Source: Nostoc sp. LEGE 06077 (GTDB lineage: Bacteria > Cyanobacteriota > Cyanobacteriia > Cyanobacteriales > Nostocaceae). From it: DNA of 64,000 nt. Below, piece by piece: positions 7,346-16,686 of the stretch (its first letter is position 1; the number at the start of each line of letters is the position of its first letter). The translations under genes and the position numbers were made by a program. The notes beneath the pieces were generated by a model. That model was not told the origin of the DNA. It saw only the letters and a program-made list of their open reading frames with translations, and searched no databases. The stretch covers positions 62,001 to 126,000 of the forward strand of contig NZ_JADEWI010000010.1 in the NCBI RefSeq assembly GCF_015207705.1, in the 5' to 3' direction.

Positions 7346-10236
7346 TGAGGTCTTAAGTCATTAGATAGTTCTACGATACCCCTAGACCCATCAATTCTGA
7401 CTCGTTGACCATCTTGCAATAACCAAGTTGCACCTCTGACATCCATCACCGCGGGAATACCGTATTCACGGGCGACAATTGCGCCATGAGATAATCTCCC
7501 GCCGGCTTCCGCAATTAGTCCACCAGCCCGAACTAACAAAGGGGCCCAACCAGAATCGGTGTAGGGTACAACTAAAATGGTATCGCGGTCGATGTAGGGC
7601 ATATCTTGTAAGCTCCGCACAACTTTGACTCGACCGACCGCTTGTCCGTGGCTGGCGGGAATACCTTGTAATACTTGGTCAGAGTATATAGGAGAAGGTG
7701 CCAGGGGGTGCGGTGGTGTATTGCCGTAAATTAAAATTGGGACTTGGGGAATTTTGCTATCTTCAATAAATTGCGATCGCCGATATTCGATAATTTCTGC
7801 TAGGCGTTCTCGCAAAGGACTATCAGCTTCGGCAATAAGTTGTCTAATTTCGGCTATTTCTAAAAAGAAAATATCTCCGGCTGTTTTGAGTAACCCAGAT
7901 TTTAACCAAGTTTTCTCAATTGCAATAAATCGCCACCGCAATTCGGCTAATAGCCGCGAGTAAACCTCTGTTACCCGTCCTTTGATATCCACACGTTCTT
8001 GAACAAAGCCACGCTTACGTTTACCTGATAAGGCGCGATTAATTGGGTCAACATCGCCAGTTTCCGGTTGATTACCTTGAATCAACTGGACGAATAACTG
8101 CTGAATTGGTCGGGGGTCTTCTTTCCAGGTAGGAACAGCAATGTTAGTCCCCACATCACTTAAATAACCGTAATCTTCCAGCAGTTCGTTAAATTCGTAA
8201 AGAACTTTTTGTCCTTCGGGAGTTTGTTCTAACTGTTCAAAAACTTTGTCTGGTTCAAACTCTAGTAATACTTGTCTTGCGTCGGCGGCTAAAGCACTGA
8301 GCGATCGCAACGCGGCAACTTCTGGTGTCACACTGTTATCAATCTGCCCATCTTTGACCCGAAAAATTGATTGTCTAATTGCCGCACTCAAGGGCGCTAA
8401 AATGCTGTAATACGTCCCACGCCGCAATAATTCTAAGTTAAAGTCAATTCTCGCTAAAATTGCTAACGCATCCATCTCCTCAATTGACTCATGGGCTAAT
8501 TGCGATAACCCAGGAATAAATAATTGGCGGTAGTCTTGCTTAAAGTCTTTGTCTAAATTTAATTCCTGCTTCAGCAGTTGGATTAATCCTGGAAGATTCT
8601 GCACCGTTGACTGCAAAGGCGGTGTACTCATTTTTGCACCTCTGGTGAGAAACTCTAAACTTTCCGGTGGTAACCCCATCCGCAGAAAAATATCTCCTAA
8701 GAGGGAGGCATTAAAATAAGCTCTGGAGTAGTGGAGTGTAGCAGTATCACTAAAATCTAACCCAGAAGCGCGATCGCCTAAAACAATTGTGAAAATATCT
8801 CCCCAAACGCCACAAGTTAACGGGCGATTAATTGACCAAGTTAAAGGATGAATTACTCCAGGAATCACTTCCGCGGCAATTTTTCTTGTCCAAATTGGCA
8901 ACAGCGTAGTAATCGGCCTCGCCTGTAACACCCACAAAGTTTGACCGTCATAACTCCACTCAATATCTTGGGGTATACCGTGGTAACGTTTTTCAATCCG
9001 GTGGGCGAGGTAAGCAACTTGTTTGAGGATGGCTTGGGGGACTTGTCCCGTACCTTCTATATGAATAGATGAGATATTGTCTGTTTCGACTACAAAGGCG
9101 CGGTATGGTTCTGGTGTGACTTGTCCAGAGACGATTTGAATTGGACTACCGGGTAAGGCCTCAATGACGATCGCATCACCTTGCTGAGTAATTGGATCGC
9201 GGGTAAAAGCCACGCCGGAATACACACTCTGTACTTGCTGTTGCACCAGTACAGTCATCGCTGTTTCTGGTAAACCGCGATCGCTACGATACTGCACAGC
9301 CGTTGGATGATTGTAAGAATCACGGACTTGGGCGATCGCGGTTTGCAATTGCTGTTTACTGGTGACACTCACCACGGTTTCATATTGTCCAGCAGCGGAA
9401 GCTTGTTCCGAATCTTCCCCAATGGCTGATGAACGAACGATTAACGGGGATAAATCTGATGGTTGGAGAATGGCGATTAACTTTTCTGGATCAGCGCCAG
9501 GGACAACAACCCAACCTTTCGGTACAGGATAACCCCAACGCTTAATTTGCGAGAGAGTGGCGGCTTTTTGCCCAACTATTGCCCCATCTAACTCATTATC
9601 TAAAGTCCAAATGGGGCGATCGCCCTGCAACTTTTCTAATGTTGCTTGTGTATCTGTCTGTGCTTCTTGGGCTGGTAAATCTAAATCATCAGGCATTTGC
9701 CGATAAATCCAGCCTAGTAAGCCAGCTAAGGCGATCGCTGCCAGCATTCTAAATACATCATCTGAATGCACGATGGTCACAAGTAAGGGAAACAAAACTA
9801 ACACCCCGTACTTTACTGGTTTTTTGGCACGAAATACTAGCAATGTCGTGATTGCCAAAAAACTGACAAATACTGTCACCAGAGGATCATGAATGAGAAA
9901 TCCCCAAGCTGCGTTAGTTGTACCAGCCCCTTTAGCTAACCAAAATCTCCCTAAGACTAAGGCAATCAAGGCGACTATTTCCCAGGGTGATCCATCTGGG
10001 AAAAAAATACGTGTGAGAAAAACTGCGGCAATTCCTTTTAAGGCTTCTGACAATACCGCCAAAAGTCCTACCCAAGTGCCGCCATGATAAAACGCGGCTG
10101 AGACGCTGATGTTTTTTGTGCCTATTTGTGACAATCGCCTACCTGTTAACCCGTTGGTAATCCAGGCTATCAGAGGTAAGCCTCCTAATAAGGGGCAGGC
10201 AATTAAAATAACTAAGGCACCCCAAAGTTCAAGCAT
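7342..10236 (-). CDS. PlsY-like membrane domain fused to a PEP-synthase/rifampicin-phosphotransferase-like enzyme
   Basis: A 964-residue fusion. Residues 1-170 are hydrophobic and resemble PlsY glycerol-3-phosphate acyltransferase (GTKNISVSAAFYHGG and EALKG match the acyl-phosphate and glycerol-phosphate motifs). Residues about 215-460 form a PPDK-type ATP-grasp domain (IVRSSAIGEDSEQASAAGQY, and DIEWSYDGQTLWVLQARPIT at its end). A helical middle region follows. Residues about 870-960 are the swivelling phosphohistidine domain with GGRLSHGAIVAREYGIPAV, the catalytic His being about 917. The C-terminal PEP/pyruvate TIM barrel of true PEP synthase is absent. The order ATP-grasp, middle, His domain resembles rifampicin phosphotransferase, so the enzyme probably phosphorylates a ligand held by the middle region. 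The substrate is unknown. Confidence 0.8.
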   Translation of the reverse strand: MLELWGALVILIACPLLGGLPLIAWITNGLTGRRLSQIGTKNISVSAAFYHGGTWVGLLAVLSEALKGIAAVFLTRIFFPDGSPWEIVALIALVLGRFWLAKGAGTTNAAWGFLIHDPLVTVFVSFLAITTLLVFRAKKPVKYGVLVLFPLLVTIVHSDDVFRMLAAIALAGLLGWIYRQMPDDLDLPAQEAQTDTQATLEKLQGDRPIWTLDNELDGAIVGQKAATLSQIKRWGYPVPKGWVVVPGADPEKLIAILQPSDLSPLIVRSSAIGEDSEQASAAGQYETVVSVTSKQQLQTAIAQVRDSYNHPTAVQYRSDRGLPETAMTVLVQQQVQSVYSGVAFTRDPITQQGDAIVIEALPGSPIQIVSGQVTPEPYRAFVVETDNISSIHIEGTGQVPQAILKQVAYLAHRIEKRYHGIPQDIEWSYDGQTLWVLQARPITTLLPIWTRKIAAEVIPGVIHPLTWSINRPLTCGVWGDIFTIVLGDRASGLDFSDTATLHYSRAYFNASLLGDIFLRMGLPPESLEFLTRGAKMSTPPLQSTVQNLPGLIQLLKQELNLDKDFKQDYRQLFIPGLSQLAHESIEEMDALAILARIDFNLELLRRGTYYSILAPLSAAIRQSIFRVKDGQIDNSVTPEVAALRSLSALAADARQVLLEFEPDKVFEQLEQTPEGQKVLYEFNELLEDYGYLSDVGTNIAVPTWKEDPRPIQQLFVQLIQGNQPETGDVDPINRALSGKRKRGFVQERVDIKGRVTEVYSRLLAELRWRFIAIEKTWLKSGLLKTAGDIFFLEIAEIRQLIAEADSPLRERLAEIIEYRRSQFIEDSKIPQVPILIYGNTPPHPLAPSPIYSDQVLQGIPASHGQAVGRVKVVRSLQDMPYIDRDTILVVPYTDSGWAPLLVRAGGLIAEAGGRLSHGAIVAREYGIPAVMDVRGATWLLQDGQRVRIDGSRGIVELSNDLRPQ

Positions 10237-10422
10237 TGTTGATGTTGGATTTTAGATTTATATTGCATCTAAAATCTCAAATCGCAAAGTCTAAAATCTT
10301 TTTGAAGTTTTCTAACGGTTGTGCAGACATTTTGATTATATGTTTAATGGACACATAGCAGTGGCAGAAACCGTTGTTTTGCCAGTGTCCACCAAACAAC
10401 TAATTTTTCTGCACCTTGTTAC

Positions 10423-10563
10423 TTAATCTAGGGCGTATGCCGCTTGCAGCGCCCAAATAATCAGGCCAGCAATCGAACCCAAAAGCAACACAGTAGAAAT
10501 AGTCACTAATTTGGGAGAGTCTGCACCCTCAAATTTCATAATTCCTCTATTTAAGTCGGACAT
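10423..10563 (-). CDS. Small single-pass membrane protein (46 aa)
   Basis: A 46-residue open frame with a strong ribosome binding site (AAGGAGG ten bases before the ATG). It has a polar N-terminus (MSDLNRGIMKFEGADSPKL) and one transmembrane helix (VTISTVLLLGSIAGLIIWAL), ending AAYALD. Size and architecture resemble the low-molecular-weight subunits and assembly factors of cyanobacterial thylakoid complexes, but I cannot match it to a named Psa, Psb, Pet or Ndh protein. It is flanked by AT-rich intergenic DNA and appears monocistronic. Confidence 0.7.
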   Translation of the reverse strand: MSDLNRGIMKFEGADSPKLVTISTVLLLGSIAGLIIWALQAAYALD

Positions 10564-10912
10564 CGCCTTTAATCCTCCTTCGTTAGAGTCCTAATTTGTC
10601 CGTTTTGATTGTAGTCCTTCTGTTAGCAAAACAAGTTAAGTTTCTCCTGTTATTTTCTTTAAGCTTTGCAACAAATACATCACTAAATTTACTTATGCCT
10701 TTAGTGATAATGACTCACTTTATACAAAGAATCAATATATCTTTGGTATTAATTAATCAAAACTCATGATATTGGTCGCTGATTATGGGCAATTTTCAGT
10801 AAATCTACGAGTTGATAAATTAATACTTTCGCCAGAACTTACGGAAAAAATATAGTATAGTTGATTACTTTATACTTGGGAATTTGCAGAAATCATCGGT
10901 GAGGATTAACAA

Positions 10913-11860
10913 GTGAAAGTAGTAATATTCATGATTTTGGGACTAATAGGGCTACTAATTGTGATTGAGATGGGATTGCGATCGCTCTTTGGTTTTGGCA
11001 ATCCCCTAATTTACATTGGTGATTCCCAGATTGGGTACTTATTAGCACCGAATCAAAATACTCGTCGCTTTGGTAATCGCATTGAAATTAACGAGTTTTC
11101 CATGCGTAGCAGCCCCATCACCAAAATCCCTGCATCTTCGACTTTGCGAGTACTACTTTTAGGAGACTCCATCGCCAATGGTGGTTGGTGGACGGATCAA
11201 AAAAATACCATCTCTAGCTTAATCATGAATTCGCTCACATCAGCGATCGCTGACAAATATCCCCAAGTTGAGGTTTTGAATGCTTCGGCTAATTCTTGGG
11301 GGCCAAGAAATGAACTCGCTTATTTACAGCGATTTGGCAGTTTTCAGGCGCAGATAATAGTTTTATTAATTAATACTGACGATTTGTTTGCTCATAATCC
11401 TACAGCTTTACCAGTAGGCCGCGATCGCAACTATCCAGATAGTAAACCGCCTTTAGGATTAGTCGAAGTATGGCAGCGTTATATAACTAAACAACAGCCA
11501 ATTCCTGAATTGAAAGCAATTCAAGCAGAATCAGGCGATCGCGTGGGTGTGAATCTCGAAGCAATTAAGCAAATTCAAGCCATAGTCACTCAACACAACA
11601 GCAAATTTCTCTTAGCCATGACTCCCTTACGGCGAGAACTCGGCGAACCTGGCCCCCTTGATTACGAAATTACCGCGCGTCAACGGTTGAATGAGTTTAC
11701 CAAAACCCAGCAAATTCCTTATATAGATTTTTTACCGCTATTTAATGAAACTGCCAATGTTCAAGCCTTATATCATGACAGCATCCACATGAATTTGCAG
11801 GGTAATCAGTTCGTGAGTGGAGTGATTGAGCGATCGCTTCTAGAAATTTTGGGACTATAA
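10913..11860 (+). CDS. Membrane-anchored SGNH/GDSL hydrolase-like protein
   Basis: A 315-residue protein starting at GTG (10913), with an N-terminal membrane anchor (VVIFMILGLIGLLIVIEMGL) and the rest predicted outside the membrane. LRVLLLGDSIANGGWW (about 82-97) is SGNH block I with the nucleophile Ser. ANSWGPRNELAYL fits block II/III, and DSIHMNLQGNQF near residue 295 supplies the catalytic Asp-x-x-His. Such proteins are esterases or acyl hydrolases acting on polysaccharide or lipid acyl groups; the substrate is unknown. Five HIP1 or near-HIP1 sites lie inside the gene. It is monocistronic. Confidence 0.8.
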   Translation: MKVVIFMILGLIGLLIVIEMGLRSLFGFGNPLIYIGDSQIGYLLAPNQNTRRFGNRIEINEFSMRSSPITKIPASSTLRVLLLGDSIANGGWWTDQKNTISSLIMNSLTSAIADKYPQVEVLNASANSWGPRNELAYLQRFGSFQAQIIVLLINTDDLFAHNPTALPVGRDRNYPDSKPPLGLVEVWQRYITKQQPIPELKAIQAESGDRVGVNLEAIKQIQAIVTQHNSKFLLAMTPLRRELGEPGPLDYEITARQRLNEFTKTQQIPYIDFLPLFNETANVQALYHDSIHMNLQGNQFVSGVIERSLLEILGL

Positions 11861-11937
11861 AGTCAAAATTAAGCAAGCCGTTCGCTACAAGATATGTCTC
11901 AAAAGCTGACAAATGAGCAGTTGTCAAAATAGAAAAA

Positions 11938-11967
11938 GCGCCAGTTAAAGCGGAATAAAACTGGCGC
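11938..11967 (-). terminator. Intrinsic terminator reading leftward
   Basis: GCGCCAGTT and AACTGGCGC form perfect 9 bp arms around a 12-base loop. On the minus strand the stem is followed by a run of five T (the A run at 11933-11937). This is a good intrinsic terminator for a leftward transcript, yet no leftward gene lies upstream of it before 16 kb. It may also stop the rightward SGNH gene that ends 77 bp earlier. Confidence 0.65.
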
Positions 11968-13048
11968 GCTCGTGTTATCGGTTTGTTAGCGTGTTATAAA
12001 CAAAGTGAATTAAACAAGAAACCCAGATTTATTTCCTCAGTTTGAGAAAATTCTTGGATTTACCTTATCAGACTGCCTAAAACAAATTAACCAAGAAGGA
12101 ACCGTAGTTTCTCTAACATTTTGCTTTAGGTACAAATCATTGCCAGAATAACATGATACTCAGTAAAAATAAGAATTATACTTAGCATTTCTTAATTTTC
12201 CGTCTAGAGAGTAATTTATTTTACAAACCAAATTTATTAATTGTCATCACCCAATAAATACTGGATCAAAAAAATAACCTCCGGGGTTAAATAACCACTG
12301 GAGGAGATGAGCAAAGACATTTTGTGGACTAGTCTAGATATAAATTTACCTCTATTACTCAATCAATGCACTCCATCTTAAGAAGAATTAAAGGTTAAGT
12401 TGATAAGTTATATTGATGACAATTTTACCACCAGCTTATTTAACTGATTTTGTCAGTAGATAAACTTTAAATAGCAAATATGCTCAAATATTGCTGTAAT
12501 TGTTCTTACTGTTAATTTGAAATAAATTATAATTGCCATCAACCTAAATATAGAGATAGAAAATTTTTGGGAATATTGAATCCAACTACTATATATGTTG
12601 ATATCAATATACAACCCTTACTTTGATTGAAGGATTTTGCAATAGAGTTGTACAATAAGATATAGATGCGATCGCTCTTCGCTATTCACCTTACAGCAAA
12701 TTGCCTTTGAGCAAGTGTTAGCATCCTGTGGTAAGTTGGGATGCAGAGGGAATAGATAAAGAGCCGTATAGTTGTAGGCATAGGGAATATCTCGTAAAAC
12801 TCGCTCTGATTGGAGTTCACAACTCTGGAGCGTTTATTTTTGGAATCTGCAAAATTAACACAATACCTGTGTATTAAGCTAATGCTGCTAAGTATAAACT
12901 CATTAGTCATTTTTTCATTTGCTCTCATCAATATCAATGACTAATGACACAATACAAACTCTGCAATTTAATGTGCAACTTAGACAGCTAACAGCTTAAG
13001 TACAAATAGCTTAACATCATTTGCTGCTAGGTAAATAAACTAGCACAG
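11968..13048. other. Gene-poor region with possible leftward non-coding transcript
   Basis: About 1.08 kb with no convincing protein gene. Leftward frames at 12686-12937 (83 codons) and 12237-12320 (27 codons, running through a hairpin) lack ribosome binding sites and family resemblance. Two leftward terminator-like hairpins (11938-11967 and 12278-12304) imply transcription from the right, so an untranslated RNA is possible. A 12 bp inverted repeat (12900-12911 and 12936-12947, TCATTAGTCATT type) lies near 12.9 kb and resembles heptamer repeats seen elsewhere in the window. Confidence 0.4.
12278..12304 (-). terminator. Second leftward intrinsic terminator
   Basis: An imperfect stem with outer arms CCTCC and GGAGG and inner arms GGTT and AACC around AAAT. 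On the minus strand it is followed by TTATTTTTTT, a strong U tract. It would end a leftward transcript starting somewhere between 12.3 and 13.0 kb. No leftward gene in that interval explains it. Confidence 0.65.
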
Positions 13049-13816
13049 ATGCTTTCTTGGTCATTTCTCAACAGTCTCCACAAATTTAAAATTTCCGAGG
13101 ATTCAATGACTTTCACTAATTTTACCAAAGCCAGAAATGCCTATAAACCTCTAGAACAAGAATCGCCTTCATCAGCGAAAATTGTCTTGAAGAATCCAAG
13201 CAAAAGTGATAATTATCACGATCGAGAACCGAAAACTAACAGTTCAACAATCAACGGATTAAACCGTGGACGAGTTGCAATTTTTATTGATGGTGTCAAT
13301 CTATTTCATGCAGCTTTACAACTAGGCATTGAAATCGACTATCTCAAATTACTGTGTCGTTTAACCTCTGGTTCACGGTTGTTGCGAGCTTTCTTTTACA
13401 CAATAGTTGATGTTGCACGACCAACACCAGCACGCCCACGGGCAAATGACAAACAACAAGGCTTTCTGTTTTGGATGCGGCGAAATGGTTATCGAGTAGT
13501 TACCAAAGAAGCACAGCTGACAGACCATACTAAAAAGCCTAATTTGAATGTAGAAATTGCTGTTGATATGATCACTTTAGCGCCCTATTACGATACGGCT
13601 ATTTTGGTCAGTGGTGATGGTGCTTTAGCCTATGCTGTCGAAGCTGTCACTAGCAAAGGTGGTCGAGTTGAAGTCGTAAGTTTGCGACCAATGACCAGCG
13701 ATAGCCTGATTGATGTTGCTGATTACTTTCTTGATCTTGATAGCATTAAACAAGAAATTCAAAAAGATTCCCATTTGGGTTACAACTATCGCTCACTGTC
13801 TAATTCCCACCTGTAA
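13049..13816 (+). CDS. NYN domain protein, LabA-like
   Basis: A 255-residue protein with a LabA-type NYN (PIN-like nuclease) domain from about residue 74. GRVAIFIDGVNLFHAAL carries the first acidic residue and Asn; LNVEIAVDMITLA and AILVSGDGALAYAVEAV carry the other conserved Asp residues. In Synechococcus elongatus, LabA is a negative element of the circadian output pathway; members may be RNases. The first 70 residues are polar and probably disordered. An internal ATG at 13106 is an alternative start. It sits 90 bp upstream of a two-component pair on the same strand, but co-transcription is uncertain. Confidence 0.82.
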   Translation: MLSWSFLNSLHKFKISEDSMTFTNFTKARNAYKPLEQESPSSAKIVLKNPSKSDNYHDREPKTNSSTINGLNRGRVAIFIDGVNLFHAALQLGIEIDYLKLLCRLTSGSRLLRAFFYTIVDVARPTPARPRANDKQQGFLFWMRRNGYRVVTKEAQLTDHTKKPNLNVEIAVDMITLAPYYDTAILVSGDGALAYAVEAVTSKGGRVEVVSLRPMTSDSLIDVADYFLDLDSIKQEIQKDSHLGYNYRSLSNSHL

Positions 13817-13906
13817 ATTCCACTACTTATCAACCATCGCAGGTTTTTAGAGTACAATTACAAGCCAGGAAATAACTCTGCGTATTCCGCTAAATTTTGA
13901 ATTGCG

Positions 13907-14617
13907 ATGGATATTTTAATTGTTGAGGATGAATCTGAAATTGCTCAGTTAATCCAACTTTCTTTAGAAAAAGAAGGATTTTCTTGTCGGATGAGCCGCG
14001 ATGGTGTGAACGCCTTGCGGATGTTTCAAGAGCAACCACCTGATTTAATCATTCTAGACTTAATGATTCCTGGGTTGGATGGATTAGAGGTTTGTGCCAG
14101 AATTCGGCAAAAACCAGGTACAAAAGACCCTTATATTTTGATGTTGACAGCCAAGGGTGAAGAAATCGATCGCGTGATTGGTTTATCTACTGGTGCTGAT
14201 GACTACATGGTTAAACCCTTTAGCCCCAGAGAATTAGTAGCCAGAGTGCGGGCGTTATTGCGGCGTAGTCTCCGCCAAGGCGGACAACATCAAGTCACGC
14301 GGACGCAAAACTTTATTGTAGATGTCGAACAACGCACAGCTTCTCGCCAGTTAAATTCCCAAGAAGCAGAAACTTTAGACTTAACCAACCTGGAATTTAA
14401 TTTGTTAAGCACCTTTGTAGGTAATCCTGGGCGAGTTTGGAACCGCACTCAGTTAATTGATAAACTCTGGGGAGATGATTTTTTTGGTGACGAACGGGTT
14501 GTTGACACCCATGTAGCGCGGTTACGCAAAAAAATTGAGCCTGACCCAGCTAATCCCTCATTTATTAAAACTGTTGTGGGAGTTGGCTATAAATTTGAAG
14601 ACTCTCCTGTAATGTGA
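13907..14617 (+). CDS. OmpR/PhoB-type response regulator
   Basis: A 236-residue DNA-binding response regulator. The receiver domain (1-120) shows the acidic pair in VEDES, the phosphoacceptor Asp in IILDLMIPGLDG (about residue 52), the Thr/Lys signature (MLTAK and DDYMVKPFSPREL), and a winged-helix domain (about 130-232) with LTNLEFNLLSTF and DERVVDTHVARLRKKIE. The adjacent downstream histidine kinase is the likely cognate partner. Regulated genes cannot be deduced. The 150 bp gap to the kinase contains AT-rich heptamer-like repeats. Confidence 0.93.
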   Translation: MDILIVEDESEIAQLIQLSLEKEGFSCRMSRDGVNALRMFQEQPPDLIILDLMIPGLDGLEVCARIRQKPGTKDPYILMLTAKGEEIDRVIGLSTGADDYMVKPFSPRELVARVRALLRRSLRQGGQHQVTRTQNFIVDVEQRTASRQLNSQEAETLDLTNLEFNLLSTFVGNPGRVWNRTQLIDKLWGDDFFGDERVVDTHVARLRKKIEPDPANPSFIKTVVGVGYKFEDSPVM

Positions 14618-14765
14618 GCGTGATGCACAAAACAGAAGGCAAAAGTAAAAAGTTAAAAGGCAAAAAAAGCAGTAACATTTATAGGGTAATAAGCTCCCTG
14701 AAAAAAGTATTTGCTTCAAATTCCTTAATTTTGGGGAATTATTTTTTTACTTTTTACTTTTTAAA

Positions 14766-15872
14766 ATGAGTTGGCCTTGGACAAAATCCTTGCCTTTGGC
14801 ATCACGTTTGTTTTTCTCCCACTTGGTAGTCATGATTGTGGGGGTAGCTAGTTTTGTGACTATTAGTAAAGTCTCGTCACCCCGTTTTTTTGTGCTGCAC
14901 TTAGAGCGGCTACAAAGTCAGGGGTTAGATTTAATTAATGTCCGTACTGAACTAGTGGAAGGTTTTGAAACAGCTTGGCGGCGCAGTACCATTTGGTCAG
15001 TTATCGTTGGTACGACAGCGGCGGGAGGATTGAGTTACTGGGTGTCTAAGCGAATTATGCAGCGCTTGACGGAAATGGAACAAATTACCCAAAAGTTTGC
15101 TGTTGGTGAGTTAGATGCGCGATTACCTATGTCTGAGATTCCCGAACTGAATCGCTTGGGTGCAAGTTTTAACCGTATGGCGGCCAGTTTAGAGGGCGTG
15201 GAAGCACGACGACGAGAACTCATCGGTGATATGACTCATGAACTACGGACACCTTTGACAGTTGTGCGTGGTTACTTAGAAGAATTAGCAGATGGTGAAA
15301 TAGAACCATCACCAGAAGTTTACCGGCGTTTAGCCAGAGAAACTCGCCGCTTAGAAAGATTAGTGAATGATTTACAAGAACTTTCTAAAGCAGAAGCCGG
15401 TTATTTACCAATTAATATACAACCGATAAATCTACGTCCTTTATTAGAATCTTTGGTAGAAAGATTTAGTGAACAACTGTTAGAAGATGGGCCAGTGCTA
15501 CGTTTAGATTGTCCAACACCATTACCTCTGGTATTGGCAGATGTTGACCGCACTGAACAAGTGTTAGTCAATTTAGTAGGAAATGCCGTTCGTTACACTA
15601 CTAATGGCACAATTACTGTGCAACTTTGGACGGAAGCATCCCAACTATGGATTGCTGTGAGTGATACAGGTATTGGTATTGCTCCACAAGATTTACCCCA
15701 CGTATTTGAGCGGTTTTGGCGAGCCGATCAATCACGCGATCGCCATTCGGGTGGAACTGGTATTGGTTTAACTATTTCTCGGCATTTAGTTGAATTACAA
15801 GGTGGACAAATTCAGGTAGAAAGCGAATTAGGAATTGGTAGTACATTTCGGTTTAGTCTACCGTTAGCTTAA
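14766..15872 (+). CDS. Membrane sensor histidine kinase (HAMP, HisKA, HATPase)
   Basis: A 368-residue sensor kinase, partner of the OmpR-type regulator upstream. It has two membrane helices (about 12-30 and 77-95) around a short extracytoplasmic segment of about 45 residues, then a HAMP linker (ISKRIMQRLTEMEQITQKFA region). The phosphoacceptor His is in ELIGDMTHELRTPLTVVRGY (about 157). The ATP-binding boxes are N (VLVNLVGNAVRYT), G1 (VSDTGIGIAPQDLP), F (FERFWRADQSR) and G2 (GGTGIGLTISRHLV). The small sensory loop suggests detection of membrane state or a partner protein rather than a large ligand. Layout resembles BaeS-type kinases. Confidence 0.92.
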   Translation: MSWPWTKSLPLASRLFFSHLVVMIVGVASFVTISKVSSPRFFVLHLERLQSQGLDLINVRTELVEGFETAWRRSTIWSVIVGTTAAGGLSYWVSKRIMQRLTEMEQITQKFAVGELDARLPMSEIPELNRLGASFNRMAASLEGVEARRRELIGDMTHELRTPLTVVRGYLEELADGEIEPSPEVYRRLARETRRLERLVNDLQELSKAEAGYLPINIQPINLRPLLESLVERFSEQLLEDGPVLRLDCPTPLPLVLADVDRTEQVLVNLVGNAVRYTTNGTITVQLWTEASQLWIAVSDTGIGIAPQDLPHVFERFWRADQSRDRHSGGTGIGLTISRHLVELQGGQIQVESELGIGSTFRFSLPLA

Positions 15873-16022
15873 TGACTGTGACAAAGCTTTGAAAGAACTA
15901 GCTTTATACTCAGCACTCAGCACTTTATTTGTACAAAGAATTGACACAAGCTAGTCGCATTACTGTCATACTCAATTGATAGTTTGAAGATATTCAAACT
16001 AGAGTTTTAATTCATTTTTGAG

Positions 16023-16124
16023 ATGACTACTCTTGTCCTGGCTTCTTGTTTGGTGAGTTTACTCACTATCTCTGGTTGGGCTGCGATCGCCTATTTATTC
16101 CCGTCAAACCAGTCCCAAGATTAA
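16023..16124 (+). CDS. Possible small membrane protein (33 aa)
   Basis: A 33-codon frame starting ATG with one hydrophobic helix (VLASCLVSLLTISGWAAIAY) and a polar end (FPSNQSQD). It ends 12 bp before the stop of the convergent DUF4327 gene. Size and topology fit a small thylakoid or plasma membrane subunit, but there is no family match I can name and no strong ribosome binding site, so this is tentative. Confidence 0.4.
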   Translation: MTTLVLASCLVSLLTISGWAAIAYLFPSNQSQD

Positions 16125-16136
16125 TAACTTGGATGA

Positions 16137-16364
16137 TCAACTGCCATCTTCTTCCCAATTTTCACTACCCAATAGGTCAATAATTCTATCTCGGAGCAAA
16201 AATTCGTTTTTTTCTAGTTCAAGTTCAAAAATAGCCCATTCACGTTCAGGGATATACTTGCACAAAGCATAAATTGGACGTTGACGGCTAATAAGTCCCT
16301 TTTTCACTAGTTGGCGTGCTTCTTCTTTAATTAGTTCAATGTCGTATTTAACAGCAGTATCCAT
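16137..16364 (-). CDS. DUF4327 family protein
   Basis: A 75-residue protein of the cyanobacteria-specific DUF4327 family. The conserved core reads YDIELIKEEARQLVKKGLI, then RQRPIYALCKYIPEREW, followed by an acidic stretch and LLRDRIIDLL. It is soluble, helical and of unknown function. An AGGAA-type ribosome binding site precedes the ATG. It appears monocistronic; about 320 bp of AT-rich DNA without a visible gene separates it from the PPK2 gene. Confidence 0.85.
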   Translation of the reverse strand: MDTAVKYDIELIKEEARQLVKKGLISRQRPIYALCKYIPEREWAIFELELEKNEFLLRDRIIDLLGSENWEEDGS

Positions 16365-16686
16365 AGCTGGTTCCTTTGTTTATTATCAAGGAATTAAATG
16401 CCAAAGCAATCAATGCTTGGACTTTATCTTAAAATTATCAAAAAAATTTGAGAACATTGTGAAGAACTACAGCATTCAATCTAGCTGAAGCTACGTAATT
16501 GAGGAGATTAAATTATATCCATAAACTATCTAATTAATTTTGATTTTTATTTAGCCACACGGGGACAAAATCTGAATATCGACACTTTGCTCAGAATGAC
16601 ATATTTGCATAGGCTTGTGATCAGCCTCTAGGTAGAGCAGATTTAGAAAAGTTTATGTAGATTAATTAAATTGATACAATGATGAG

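Noticed and set aside
12237-12320. 27-codon leftward frame running through the terminator hairpin
   Set aside because: No ribosome binding site; it overlaps a good intrinsic terminator, which explains the sequence better than a PatS-like peptide.
12686-12937. 83-codon leftward frame in the gene-poor region
   Set aside because: No ribosome binding site, atypical composition and no family resemblance; may be part of a non-coding transcript.
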